Shown: positions 35,940 to 47,760 of the stretch, one piece after another
How positions within the stretch are numbered: the stretch's first letter is position 1
How the letters are laid out: each line of letters starts with the position of its first letter
NCBI RefSeq assembly: GCF_002775205.1
Contig: NC_036450.1
Location: 5,643,199-5,707,198 of the forward strand
DNA from: Xiphophorus maculatus
Lineage: Eukaryota; Chordata; Actinopteri; Cyprinodontiformes; Poeciliidae
DNA length: 64,000 nt
Reading direction: 5' to 3'
The notes under the pieces: generated by a model
Told to the model about the DNA's origin: nothing
The model's input: only the letters and a program-made list of their open reading frames with translations
Database searches by the model: none
Translations under genes and position numbers: made by a program

Positions 35940-36113
35940 CTGAGAGTTTCCAGGTTGCAGTTTGGACTCTCCAGTCCAGCAGAGAGAAGCTTCACTCCTG
36001 AATCCTGCAGGTTGTTGTTACTCAGGTCCAGTTCTCTGAGACTGGAGGACTGGGAGCTGAGAACTGAGGACAGAGCTTCACAGCTTCTCTCTGAGAGGTT
36101 ACAGCCACTCAGT
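35940..36113 (-). CDS. NLR gene 2 exon 7: LRR exon, type alpha
   Basis: This 174-nt exon directly follows the NACHT exon with matching phase 2. It encodes the same alpha-type LRR pair as gene 1 exon 7 and gene 2 exon 9, with only a few substitutions. CTCCTCAG acceptor, GTAAAA donor. Confidence 0.88.
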
Positions 36114-36566
36114 CTGAGGAGACAGAGAGAAAAATCTGTTGTTAATCACTTCTTAAAAAATAATATTTTTCAATGTTTTTCTTGGACAGAGAATGAACTA
36201 TCTTATTTTACACTTATTTATGATGACTTTTGTTGTGAAATGGTTCATTCTATAGTCAGTACTCCAGCCTTGAAGTTTAGAACTACAGGCAACAAAGAAG
36301 TTGGAAAGAGAATTATGAAGTTCCACAATTAAACAAATTAATACAATTTAAATTTTAACATAAAGAGGCGGAGTTTTGCTGCTTTAAAATGTAATAGTAT
36401 GCTCAGCTGCTGAAGTAAGTCTGTCTCCTTTACACATCCCCCCCCCCCAGTGAGACACTGAAGAGACAATGCACCAATATATAAGCTGAAACATGAATAT
36501 ATATATTTACCTCATCAGTAGCATATTTCTATCAAAAATAACTGTATAAACAATCTGTGACCTTAC

Positions 36567-38364
36567 AGAGCTTTGTTGGAGGCTTTAACCCCTGGCAGCA
36601 GCCTCAGAAGAGCCTCCTCTGAAGCAGAGTATTTCTTCAGGTCAAACACATCCAGATCTTTTCCTGATGACACTAAGATGAAGATAAGAGCTGACCACTG
36701 AGCAGGAGACAGTTTATCTGTGGAGAGACTTCCTGAACTCAGAGACTGTTGGATCTCCTCCACTAGAGAACGATCATTCAGTTCATTCAGACAGTGGAAC
36801 AGATTGATGCTTTTCTCTGCAGACACATTCTTACTGATCTTCTCCTTGATGTACTGAACTGTTTTCTGATTGGTCTTTGAGCTACTTCCTGTCTTTGTCA
36901 GCAGACCTTGTAGGAGTCTCTGATTGGTCTGCAGTGAAAGTCCCAGGAGGAAGCGGAGGAACAAGTCCAGGTGTCCATTTGGACTTTGTAAGGCCTGGTC
37001 AACAGCTCTCTGATGGAGATTATTTACATTTGATTTGTAACAAAATTTAGAAAAAAATGATGGTGGATTTTCTTCCAACAGGTTGACACCAGAGTTGATA
37101 AAGGTCTGATGAACATGAAGAGCAGCCAGAAACTCCTGAACACTCAGATGGACGAAGCAGAACACCTTGTCCTGGTACAGACCTCTCTCCTCTTTAAAGA
37201 TCTGTGTGAACACTCCTGAGTACACTGAGGCTGCTCTGATATCGATGCCACACTCTGTCAGGTCTGATTCATAGAAGATCAGGTTTCCTTTCTGCAGCTG
37301 ACCGAAAGCCAGTTTTCCTAGGGACTTGATCATTTTCTTGCTGGTTCGACTCCAGTGTGGATCTGTTTCAGCTCCTCCATCATACTTGACCTTCTTCACT
37401 TTGGTCTGAACCACCAGGAAGTGGATATACATCTCCGTCAGGGTTCTGGGCAGCTCTCCTCCCTCTCTGGTCTCCAACACATCCTCCAGAACTGTAGCAG
37501 TGATCCAGCAGAAGACTGGGATGTGGCACATGATGTGGAGGCTTCGTGATGTCTTCATGTGGGAGATGATCCTGCTGGCCTGCTCCTCATCTCTGAATCT
37601 CTTCCTGAAGTACTCCTCCTTCTGTGGGTCACTGAACCCTCTGACCTCTGTCACCATGCCAACACGCTGAGGAGGGATCTGATTGGCTGCTGCAGGTCGT
37701 GTGGTTATCCAGAGGAGAGCAGAGGGAAGCAGTTCCCCCTTGATGAGGTTTGTCAGCAGAACGTCCACTGAGGTGGACTCTGTAGCATCAGTCAGGATCT
37801 CCTTGTTGTTGAAGTCCAGAGGAAGTCGACTCTCATCCAGACCATCAAAGATGAACAGAACCTGGAAGTGTTCAAAGCTGCAGATTTCATTGGTTTCACT
37901 AAAAAAATGATGAACAAGTTCCACCAAGCTGAACTTTTTCTCCTTCAGCACATTCAGCTCTCTGAAGGTGAATGGAAATATGAACTGGATGTTCTGGTGG
38001 GCTTTGTCTTCAGCCCAGTCCAGAGTGAACTTCTGTGTTAGGACTGTTTTCCCAATGCCAGCCACTCCCTTTGTCATCACTGTTCTGATTGGTTGATCAC
38101 TTCCAGGTGGGACTTTAAAGATGTCTTCTTGTCTGACTGTTGTTTCTGCTCTGTGTGGTTTGCTGGATGCTGTTTCAATCTGTCTGACCTCATGTTCATC
38201 ATTGACCTCTCCAGTCCCTCCCTCTGTGATGTAGAGCTCTGTGTAGATCTGGTTCAGAAGGGTTGGACTTCCTGCTTTAGCAATCCCCTCAAACACAGAC
38301 TGGAACTTTTTCTTCAGACCAGATTTAAGTTGAAGTTGACAACAACTTACTGTAGCAAGACGTT
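36567..38364 (-). CDS. nlrc3l: NLR gene 2 exon 6: FISNA + NACHT + winged-helix region (NLRC3-like)
   Basis: This exon of 1798 nt is six longer than in gene 1, owing to an in-frame length change in the leader after the acceptor. FISNA ([13 protein letters not shown]), Walker A GVAGIGKT and Walker [11 protein letters not shown] are intact. So are the sensor-type region ([18 protein letters not shown]) and the final [14 protein letters not shown] segment. Acceptor and donor (GTAAGG) align with gene 1. Amino-acid differences from gene 1 are scattered, with clusters around the residues after ETDPHW and around [11 protein letters not shown]. The frame is fully open. It is the predicted ATP-binding oligomerisation core of the receptor. 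Confidence 0.94.
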
Positions 38365-38507
38365 CTAAATGAACACAAAAAATAAAATCAGCAACTAAAT
38401 AAAGTCATATTCTGAAGATGATTTGAATAAATGTGATTCCATCTCTTCAGATATCAGTAAATGTGTGATTTATCCATCAGGTTAAACCTTTGTAGAAATC
38501 CTCTTAC

Positions 38508-38733
38508 TGCTCTGCAGACGGTCAGCCAGCTCGTCCTGCTTCATCCTCCTCAGGAAGTTCAGTGTGATCTTCATCACTGCCTCTCTGCTGCTCCTCCTCT
38601 GCTCTTCATCCTCACCTTCCAACACATCAGCATCTCTCTGACTCTCTGAGCATTCTGGGTCATTTGGACTCAGAATCTTATGGATCTTCTTCAGCTCGTT
38701 CTTCAGAAAAGTGACAATGTTGTCCTCCAGTGT
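38508..38733 (-). CDS. NLR gene 2 exon 5: N-terminal helical/acidic exon
   Basis: The exon has 226 nt and the same length and phases as gene 1 exon 5. It encodes LEDNIVTFLKNELKKI, an acidic middle and NFLRRMKQDELADRL. It starts directly after exon 4 in phase 0. Acceptor TTCCAG, donor GTAAGA. Confidence 0.88.
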
Positions 38734-38890
38734 CTGGAACAGAATAATAGATGAAGGAAACATGAGACTGAAATCAAGGAGCCAAACACCAGATGGATGT
38801 TTGACAGACTGATGCTCCTCTGGTCTACAAAGTGCAGCATGGAGATGACTGTGAACAGAACTCATGGAAAGTTGTTGTTCATATACAGAC

Positions 38891-38969
38891 CATAAATATG
38901 GAGTCCAGCTGTGTTTGTTGCTGCTGTGCAGACGGACCATTGGGAAGCTCTGAGCTCTGCTGGTCCACT
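38891..38969 (-). CDS. NLR gene 2 exon 4: short Q/S-rich linker exon
   Basis: The exon has 79 nt and encodes VDQQSSELPNGPSAQQQQTQ, then LDSIFM. It joins exon 3 in phase 2 and exon 5 in phase 0. A longer overlapping ORF in another frame reads through introns and is not the real product. Confidence 0.82.
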
Positions 38970-39966
38970 CTGTGGAGGAACCAGGAACAATTAGGAAGTC
39001 AAAGAATATCCATCCAGCAGTAATGACAGAGGAACTCACCAGGAGTTTTGCATTAAAAGTCCTTAATTTAGAACAACAGAGCATCACATGAACACAATTC
39101 AGAGTTAGAAATAGGAAGATGATCTACACTGATGAATACCAGTAACACCAGAATAACCCAGCAGCCATTTTAAAATGTTGATTTTGAAGTTGGACTTCAA
39201 ACAGTCCAAACTGTCAGCAGATCTGATGCTGGTGGAGACAGTTTCCCAGAGCTTGGGGACAGTGGAAGTGAAGGCTCTGTCCACACAGGTCTTCAGGACA
39301 GTGTGGGACATCCATCAGGTTCTGATGACTAGATCTGAGGTGATGTGGACATGGAGGAGGTGTGAGATATGTGGGTGTGTGTCCATGTGGGGTCCTCTCC
39401 TGGATGTTATAGAGAGGATTTTAAAATGGATCCTGTAGATCCCTGGAAGCCAGTGAGATCACATTGTATCTGTCCACACAGAGACAATGTGAAGTTAAAG
39501 GCCCATGATGCAAATTCTGAATGTGAGCAGTGAACCAGGTGATTTAAGTAGTTGTAAAGATTTAATGTTCTTGCTGATCCCACTAAGAACCAGCAGAACC
39601 TCTGATGGTCCACATCAGCTCAGTTTGGTTGAGTTCCAGCAGATCTCACCAACCACATCATGAAGCTTTCCTTCCCTGCTGAACTTCTCTCACAATGCAC
39701 ACAGGAACCAAGTCCTGATGGACCAGACTGGCTTTACCAGGTATTTCCCAGTGGAAATGTGTTCCACTGTTAGTCTGACATGGAGCCAGGAAGCAGCAGA
39801 ACATCATCATCAACATCCCAGAGATAAAGATATGAAGGTGTTTTCATGAGAACAGATCAGCTGATTTCTGTAAATAATGGATCAAACCTCTCTGTAAATA
39901 TAACTGGAAACATCTGAGTTCTTACTAGTTCAGTTTCCATAGTTACAGCAATTAGAAACAGCTCAC

Positions 39967-40083
39967 CTCTCTGATGATGGAGGTCCAGGAGATTTAAATT
40001 GAATGGGACGATCCATTGAACCGTCGCTCCTAAACGACACACAGCTGGGTTCTGATTCTTCTTGTGTGAAAATCTGATGGATT
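39967..40083 (-). CDS. NLR gene 2 exon 3: second N-terminal repeat-type exon
   Basis: This symmetric 117-nt exon (phase 2 to 2) encodes IHQIFTQEESEPSCVSFRSD and a tail FKSPGPPSSER. It is a diverged copy of exon 2 and uses the same GTGAGCTG donor. It is absent from gene 1, where about 1.4 kb is missing. The repeat-like exon pair suggests that copy number of this motif varies between genes. Confidence 0.8.
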
Positions 40084-40217
40084 CTGCTAAAAAAAGAAAC
40101 TCATTTAAATCTTTCCTTTGAGTTTCGCTTTGAAGATATTTTAATGTGGTTCATTGTAAAATAAAGAGCTGTGAGACACAACAGAACCAGACAGATCATC
40201 GACTTGATGTTCTAAAT

Positions 40218-40418
40218 CAGTGTTTCCCAACCCTGGTCCTCAAGGCACACCGCCCTGCAAGTTTTAGGTATTTCCTTGCTTCAGTCCAGCTGATTTCAAT
40301 TGATGACCGATTAACAGGTGTTTGTTGAACTGCAATCAGTTGAATCAGGTACATTAAAGCAGGGAAATCTAAAACATGTAGGACAGTGTGCCTTGAGGAC
40401 CAGGGTTGGGAAACACTA
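40218..40418. mobile_element. hAT-type MITE, 201 bp
   Basis: Long terminal inverted repeats (CAGTGTTTCCCAACCCTGGT and its complement at the right end) are flanked by the 8-bp duplication TTCTAAAT at 40210-40217 and 40419-40426. Eight-base duplications are the hallmark of hAT elements. It sits within the part of gene 2 that gene 1 lacks. Confidence 0.9.
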
Positions 40419-41086
40419 TTCTAAATGATTCCTATCAGAGCCGGTTCAATCCTCCAACATGTTCCTGATCATTGATCCTCCTGAATAATGTCCAGCCTTC
40501 TTTAAAGAGCAGAAAAATCTGTTTCTGAGACAAACATGTTGGTTTGAAATGACTGAGAGAAGTTTGGTGATCTTATTGTTGAGCTCTGACATGGAGAAGA
40601 ACCAGGAATCATTTCCACTCTGACCATCCAAGGAGGATCTGATGGAGCTTCAATCAGAACTGAATGTTAAGTTAGAGAACATGTCGTTCTGAATGCGATT
40701 CACTGGAGACATTATTTAATTTTACTGTAGAAATGTTTGATAATACACCGTGTTGGATGATGTTTGAATCTCAGAGATGAAACTGGAATCATAAAATTCA
40801 TTCATAGAAACTTTTCTTTCAGCATTAATCTGTGTTTAATCGGACTTAGAGACTGATCCAAATATAAACTTAGAAATTAAATTTACTTCTGCCTTTGTGT
40901 TTCTGTGTTAATATTAATAATTGGTTAAATAAATGAATATGTTTCATTTGGAAAAATTAAGTTGATGAAAATGCATTTAAATGTTTGTGGATCAAAGGTC
41001 ATGTCAACATGATAGTTTCTGTGTCTTGATTGAAAAGTGAGTTCATTATGGGTCATTTTTGTCCTCGTTATTCATCAGCAGTAATT

Positions 41087-42386
41087 GGGTGATTCTCTGA
41101 ATTTGGTACATTTTGGCGTCTCAGATTATTTAAAAATATACCACAAAAAATTGTGTTTTTGATCACTGCATCTATTGAAGGACTCTTTAAACCTCCAGGA
41201 AAATATGTCTTCCCACCTTATTCATGAAATCCCAAACAGTATTAAGAATTTCTTTGTTACTTAGGTTGCTTTAAATTCAACCCCATAACAGGACAATTTC
41301 ATTCCTCTGTGAGTAAAACTGTAACATAATTAATCTAATTCTTCCAGTTCCTTTTAGATGACCTGTCCCTTGATATTAATGTATATCTTATTTGATTCTG
41401 AATTATAATAATTAGACTGATAAGTAGAATATGGCAACTTGATGTAAAAGCTCTTTTCATAAATCGTAAAAATATACTTTAAAATAAACATTAAATCAGG
41501 CTATTTAATGTTTTTGAATCATTCTTTAAACTTTGCATACAGTCCAACAAATATTAGTCTAATATTTGCTGTTATTATGAAAAAATCATAACAATGTATC
41601 AAGTAACGGTTGAACCCATTGTAACAGTTGACCAGACTGTAACGGGGTTGAAGATTTTTACTAAAAGTTGCCATAAGTCCACATTAGCTAGGTTATGGAG
41701 CAACATATGATATGATGAAAACAAGAATTAATATGTTTCAAAGATCATTCTTTACTTTTTCCCAAACAACAATAATTATCATTTACATGCTTTAAGGTGT
41801 TGAAAGGTTGAGCTTGACAATGACAATGTTTGGATAAAAAATAATCAAATATAGGTAAGAAACTATATTAACACTTAAATATCTTTACAGTGTGAGCGGG
41901 AAAAAACTTGAGTGATGTCGCTTCCAGGATGCTGAGGAAATTGGACTGAACCATTATTTATAAAAAGGAGGGATTGGTCTGCTGTTACAGGGTTAAACAA
42001 AACTGGAGGGACATGATTAAAAAGTGATATTTTATAAATAATTCATGTATTTTTCTCATATTTCTTTTATTTAGATTAAAGTATACCTAAAAATATTTAA
42101 AATGGTACAAATAAGTTGCAGTTACTGGTTAGTTTCATTTGTTTTATATTCAGTGAAAAATTAACATTGGTCAGTGGGGACATGCTCATTTGGCTGACCT
42201 CTACGCTTCAACAACCCATTAAATCTTTCAAAATATAATTCTTAAAATATATTTGCATGTTATATTACCAAGACACATGGATATTTCCAATACTTGATTT
42301 TTCTTTAAAAATGTGGGTTGAATTATATGAAAATATTTGAGACAAACCTGTGAGACACAAAATGCACCGAATTCAGAGAATGACCC
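41087..42386. mobile_element. Non-autonomous DNA transposon with terminal inverted repeats (gene 2 copy)
   Basis: This is the partner of the element at 6288-7580, with the same ends and interior apart from scattered substitutions and small indels. It lies in the same intron (between exons 2 and 3), which makes it a neutral marker for dating the duplication. Confidence 0.6.
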
Positions 42387-42729
42387 AGTTGCTTATTGAT
42401 GGTGTCAGTTAGAGACCATCTGGTTCTGAAAGATATCCACATGAGATATTTTTTATCTTAACTGTGGAAATGGTTAATAATCCATTATGTTGGATGATGT
42501 TTGAACCACAGAGATGAAACTTTAATCATAAAATTAATTCATAAAAGCCTTTTTCTTTCAGCATTACTCTGTCTGGAAAATAAATTACATTTAGATTTAG
42601 AGAACAATCCAAATATCAATCTAGAAATTAAACTCACTTCTGACTTTTGTGTTTGTGTGTCAAAATAATATTGGATGGTCATAATAACAGATATAAACTG
42701 AACAGTTACAGCAGTTAGAAACAGCTCAC

Positions 42730-42849
42730 CTCTCTGATGGTGGAGATCCAGGAGATTTAAAGTCAATGGGCTCAACCTTTGAGCAGTCACTCTTAAAGGA
42801 CACACAGCTGGGTTCTGGTTCTGGTTCTGGTTTGAGTCTCTGATGGATC
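42730..42849 (-). CDS. NLR gene 2 exon 2: N-terminal repeat-type exon
   Basis: This 120-nt exon, phase 2 to 2, encodes the Pro-Glu repeat and SCVSFKSDCSKVEPIDFKS. Compared with gene 1, the central residues changed (RSMDDPY to CSKVEPI) while flanking bases hardly changed. Splice sites are conserved. Confidence 0.83.
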
Positions 42850-42983
42850 CTGACAGAAACATGATGATTAAAACTTAATCAGCAAAGAGGAGCAGCAGCA
42901 GCTTCATCACCACGTCTGTTCTGGCCTGATATAGTGAACGCTGTGTGAAAAGGGCTGTGGACAGTTAGAGATGGTGACCTCAC

Positions 42984-43072
42984 CTCTGACCTTTGCTCTG
43001 GCTCTCATCTTCCCCACACAGAGTGGTTTTAGAGGGAGGGACTCCCTCCTCTCTGTCCTCACACTGATCCAT
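42984..43072 (-). CDS. NLR gene 2 exon 1: start codon exon
   Basis: The exon has 89 nt from the ATG at 43072 to the GTGAGG donor and encodes the same 29 residues as gene 1 exon 1. Any upstream non-coding exon is not resolved. A CTCTGCAG site in front of the ATG could be the acceptor of a 5' UTR intron. Confidence 0.82.
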
Positions 43073-43200
43073 GCTGCTGAATTCACATCAGCTCACACAC
43101 ACTTTCTACCTTCACCTGCAGAGGAAACACACATCATTCATCTGCACATCAACTCTGATCATCCTTTACATCATTAGAGCTGGAAAAAGATCAGCTGCTC

Positions 43201-43218
43201 CTCCTCTGATTGGCTCTT
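43201..43218 (-). promoter_or_regulatory. Possible CCAAT box upstream of gene 2
   Basis: AGCCAATCAGAG on the minus strand, at the same distance from the ATG as in gene 1. Confidence 0.25.
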
Positions 43219-44153
43219 CTTCTCTGCTTCATATCAATGTCAGGTGAATGCAGTCAGACAGCAGAGAGGCAGAGGAAGCTGCCATCAGCTGCTGCACTTC
43301 TACTATCAGTCCACTAGATGGAGACATGGAGCAACATTTACATTCACTGATTCAACCTGAACAGGAAGTATTTTAGTTAGTTAATTACTAAACTCTACAA
43401 GTGGATTATCTGCTCTATCAAAGATTAACTATTTAATAATCCGACTGAATTAAACATATTTTAAAATAACATTATTTTCTTTTGAAAGGAAGCAACAGGA
43501 CTTTCTGACTTTAATGGTGGAGACCAGAGTTTGATTCCAGGAAATAAAACCAAGAAGCAGTTTGTTCAGAGAAGAAAATAAATAAAACCAGCTGTTCAGC
43601 AGAGAACTTCAAACAGCAGATTTTAGTTTTTTAGCTGAAATCAGAAGTGAACATTTTCTCCAAACATCAGAGAGCAGAAACAAGCAGGAATATATTGATG
43701 ACAAAGTTCAAGTAGGAAACAAAGCAAACTTACAGTTTGTTCAAATTATCCAAAGAGTTGATGAAGAATATCTGAACAACAAGCTGAGACCCAACAGAAC
43801 CACGGTAGATCCAGAGTGGTGCCACAAATAAACAGGTTAGTTTAAACTGAAAGTGTTATGAGGAGAAATGAGCCCAGACTGGTCTGACTGGTCAGACTGA
43901 CTGGGAGTCAGAGAAAAGTTATTCTGTTGACGTCTGAAGACAGGATCACTTCTCATAAATCTGGATCCGCTGTTATTCTGCTGATCCAGGTTCTGTTCAA
44001 CACCAACTGAATCAGAACCTTTTTTAACTTGGAACCAACTGAACTCTTCATTAGTGGGGGTTTGTCTCCCTCTGCTGGTGAAACTCTTCCCTGCGTATTG
44101 TCTGGTTATTAATAACAGATTAAGTGATTTTTAAATGATCCAAATACAGCTCT

Positions 44154-44260
44154 TGAAAAAATTAAGAAACCTCTTAAAATGACCAGTTTCTCTGATTTTA
44201 CTTTTTTATACATAAATGTTTGAGTAAAATGAACTTTGTTTTTTTTTCTATGTGTAGGAG
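44154..44260 (+). mobile_element. Left end of a Tc1-like MITE
   Basis: TA followed by CAGCTCTTGAAAAAATTAAG and the AGTTTCTCTGATTTTACT segment match the end of a widespread fish Tc1-type repeat. The right end was not found. Confidence 0.45.
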
Positions 44261-45040
44261 TTATTTATCTATTTTCAGTTAAAATTTAGATTATTTTGTT
44301 CATTTTTATTTGTTTATTTTCTAGTTGATTTATATTTAGAATTTTTGTTTAATTTGTTATTTTAAATAGGTTCTTTGGTTAGTAATTCACTTAATTAGTT
44401 AATTAATTTCAGTTTGGGAAGTGGGTGTTTCACCGTATAAATAGGTCTTAGGCAGGCAAGTACAGAGGGGGGGGGGAGAAGGGGGCCTGAGCCCCTGCCC
44501 ATTTTATCCTTTTTTTAAAAATTTTTATTTTTAATCTGTATGTCAGAAGACCTGTTTGTGCCCCTCAGCCATAATATTTAGCTAAATATAATAATTTAGT
44601 AAAAATAAACTAGTCTGGCTGCCCTCAGTCTAATAATGACTCTCAGAGCCTCCATGTTGTTCAGACTCCGGGTCCATGGTGAGGAGGAGGAGGATCTGTG
44701 TCCTCTAACTATCAAGTTATGGGCAAGAATATTTTTCCATACACTGGTTTGTGAATAAAAACGTAGGTCTGATGTTGACGTTAGAAAAGCTGTTTCTATT
44801 TATATTTTCATAATCGTCCTTGCAATAGTGGGACAAAACCCGCCTCGCCACTAAACACAGAAATGCTGCAGAGAAACTTCTGACTTTAACTTCATCATTC
44901 TGCTAAAGGCCCGGTTCACTACAGGCAGCTTGAGTCGGTCCACAGACAGATAGAAAGAATATCTGTCTTTATATCAGACATCCTGATATAAAGACACGGT
45001 ACCGACTGTCACCGCGAGTCGCAACGCAGATCAAAGCCCC

Positions 45041-45100
45041 GGTACCACCTGGTACCACCTGGTACCACCCGGTACCACCAGGTACCACCCGGTACCACCT
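45041..45100. repeat. 10-bp tandem repeat GGTACCACCT, six copies
   Basis: Six units of GGTACCACC plus one variable base. Each unit holds a GGTACC palindrome. Confidence 0.9.
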
Positions 45101-45373
45101 GCTCTCTGTTCGCTCTGCTTCTCCTTAACGTTTCTACCAGGCGGGTTAAAGCCGCTGCTGACTGGATCTGGGCTGGAGGTTCTGGACTGTGAATAGAAGT
45201 TACTGCAGAACCTCAAGTGTTAAAGGAAGATTCGGCCCATTTAGAGTCACAAAATAAACATCAGAGAAAATATTATAGCAATAATTAGAACCGCAGCAAA
45301 AAGCCAAACATGCCACAATGAAAAGAATCAAAATGTCCCCAAAGCATCGGGGGACTGACAGGGGCCACCGGGG

Positions 45374-45420
45374 GATTCCAGGTAGATTCCAGGTGGATTC
45401 CAGGTAGATTCCAGGTGGAT
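45374..45420. repeat. 13-bp tandem repeat (GATTCCAGGTAGA/GATTCCAGGTGGA)
   Basis: About four units alternate in one base (TAGA / TGGA). Confidence 0.85.
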
Positions 45421-46899
45421 CAGTCTGCAGCCAGGTTGTTCTAGAGGTTAAATAGATATTATTAGGGCTTAATTAGTAAAATGGCAGCAAATTTGATTAT
45501 TTCATAACTTCATAACCTTTGACCTTCTCTCCTCTGGTCTGTTTAACAGCTACAGTCTCAGATCAGCTCAGCCCTCCAGGACTGTCAGCAGCAGAAACAG
45601 AAACTTTATACCTGTTGGGGAAAATATAGATTATATTTGCTTTGCATTTCCCTGCATGATGGCAATGATACAGTAGGATCCAATTAGATTCTTGATTAAT
45701 ATGGGTTGTTGCTATGTTGTTGTACGGAGTTTTTGTTCAATGTGCCATTTTTTAAATTTGAGCCCCTGCCCCTCCATAGGTCTCTGCACGGCCCTGCTCA
45801 TCGGCAACAAGCACCAAACTGTCATGTCTCTCATGAATAACCGAGAGTTTTTTTGTTTTTCTGCCAGGTAGAGAGAAATATGGGAATGTGAGATGAGAAA
45901 ACGTTAGACCAACTGCCAATGATTTAACAGGAACATAAAAGGAAATCTTAAATATGAGATCAAAAAATGAACAAATGGGTAAATGTTCTTCCTGCACCTG
46001 GATTGTCTCCGTTTGTGATATTTATTACAACATTCTTGCAGTAAAACATTTGTCCACCTCAACTCTGACCTGCCTTTCAGAACCCAAACTCAGTGCTACA
46101 GTACTCCGTTTTCTCAAAGTTACCCTGACATCCTAGTTCATTTCTTCAAGTCTCCCTTTATGCTCAGTCCTGTAAATAAGACAATAAAAGCAACAGCTTA
46201 CTATCTGCAACATATAAAAAGTTATAAAACAATACAGAAGATGTGTATTTTCTGAAATGTAGCAGAGAAATTTTACAGATTCCTTCCATATACATGATGT
46301 TTATTGATATATAAATACAATAAAAGCATATTTGAGTGAGTTCTGGTAAAATTGTACTGTACAGAGTAAGTGCCACATTCAATGCTCAGATTTATCTGGA
46401 TTTCTTTGTTACTTTGGAACCAAGTATGAGTTTGTGTTACTTGTTTGCATTAGCAGCTTGGTGTTGGAGTTCGTTATCGTTGGCCAATGGGTTATGTTTT
46501 TACCAGTGGAGTGATTGTACATAGTTTTGCTCTTTTTTTTCTGAACACTTAAAATGCAAACTTCTGTGTGTTTTTCTGCACTTGTTAAATTTGTTTGTTT
46601 GAACAAGTTGAGGAAAAAGGTGCTGAACTTGCAGGAAATTTTGATGTGGAAACATTTCCAGCAGACCTTAAAATGCACAAGGAAGAGCAGTTTACAGGAA
46701 CATGTGGGAAACTGATTTTCTCTGTTACCGTAATTATTATAATAAAACTTGAATTGTTGAATATATGAAACCAAGTGAAACAATTAATTTAAAGTATTGC
46801 AAAAAATAAATAAAATGTGAGGTTTATTCTTTATGTTTAAATGAAACAAAAAACAGTGACTAAGATGATATTTGGAGGAGCTAAGATAAGATGTTAAAT

Positions 46900-46975
46900 C
46901 TACAAACACTGTACCAAATATCAAACATGGCAGTGGCAGCATCATTCTGTGGGTCTGTTTTTCTGCCACTTTCAT
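46900..46975 (+). pseudogene. Tc1-like transposase fragment
   Basis: A short frame reads KHGSGSIILWVCFSA, the conserved block near the second catalytic Asp of Tc1 transposases. Nothing else of the gene is present. The short ORFs around it are chance. Confidence 0.5.
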
Positions 46976-47599
46976 CCACTTTTATAAAGTGGATGAAATA
47001 ATAAAAGATGATGCTTTTATATTCTTTAATATTACCTCAGCGAAGTTCCCAAATTGTGATTTAAAACACTCATAACCTTTGCATAAAGCTTACTGATGTC
47101 AAGCTTGAAGAAGCATCCTTACCTGAAACCTAATAGAAATATGTGCACAATGTTTCAAAAGCAGTTCTGTTTAAATAAATAAATAAAGGTCCGGGTTTAC
47201 CTCCAATGTATTTTTCCTTGCACGTTTCATTTTGTTTCTCTGTATGTTCACTTAATCTTAATGTTTTTTATTTGTTTATATCACAGTTTAAAAGGTTTAC
47301 TGTACCTGGAATCAGCATGTTTTAAAACATGTATTGGTGCTTTAAGAGGACAATGATCTCACACACACTTCTAAAGTGGTTTTGATATTAATACTTTACA
47401 TAAGCAATAAGCTCTTGGAGAGCCATGAACTCTGATACTGAAAATATGCCGTTGTTTAATATGCCAGTGACGTTTACATTGGAATAAACCTATGTTGTCA
47501 TCTGTACACGTTACCAGGCAACACCAGTTACCTTCAGGTGTCGTATGTTTCGTACAGCTGACAGTGTTGGACTGACCTGTTCCTGTTATTTTTACTAAA

Positions 47600-47760
47600 T
47601 GACTAAAATGTCTGAAATATAGTCAAGTGTTTTTTATTTCACATTTTGTTACAATAAAACCACAAACTTCATAGCATTTTATTTGGAAATTTATATAATA
47701 GACCAACTAAAGTTGGTGATTTTATACTTTTTTTTACTAGGAAACATAAAAAAATGTGTT
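47600..47760. mobile_element. Possible Tc1-like MITE end
   Basis: The segment around GTGTTTTTTATTTCACATTT and AATAGACCAACTAAAG resembles a common teleost MITE. I could not find both ends. Confidence 0.3.

Larger units (their letters stand above)
19820..43072 (-). other. nlrc3l: NLR gene 2, whole gene span (NLRC3-like with B30.2), 12 exons
   Basis: The exons, in transcription order, are 42984-43072, 42730-42849, 39967-40083, 38891-38969, 38508-38733, 36567-38364, 35940-36113, 34734-34907, 23330-23503, 22932-23105, 20502-20548 and 19820-20352. All junction phases agree, so one continuous reading frame is predicted: N-terminal motifs, FISNA, NACHT, four LRR exons, linker and PRY-SPRY. The 11.2-kb intron between exons 8 and 9 holds the LINE and Tc1 nest. 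Linking the two LRR clusters into one gene is an inference from strand, order, phase and the absence of any other NACHT exon between them. A transcript would settle it. Confidence 0.65.
35650..43830. repeat. Segmental duplication block 1, copy in gene 2 (partner about 1825-9110)
   Basis: This is the partner of the gene 1 block, with the same order of exons 1, 2, 4, 5, 6 and 7 and the same 1.3-kb inverted-repeat element in intron 2. It additionally holds exon 3 (39967-40083) and a hAT MITE (40218-40418). Confidence 0.8.
44450..45810. mobile_element. Possible hAT-like element with GC-rich imperfect inverted ends
   Basis: The left end has GCCTGAGCCCCTGCCCATTT. The right end (about 45759-45805) has TTTGAGCCCCTGCCCCTCC and TCTCTGCACGGCCCTGC, roughly mirrored at the left. 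The interior has two short tandem repeats and no transposase. The boundaries are uncertain. Confidence 0.35.

Noticed and set aside
38482..39087. Single 201-residue minus-strand ORF covering exons 4 and 5
   Set aside because: It runs through intron sequence, and exon 4 is in a different frame. Splice sites with matching phases divide it into two exons.
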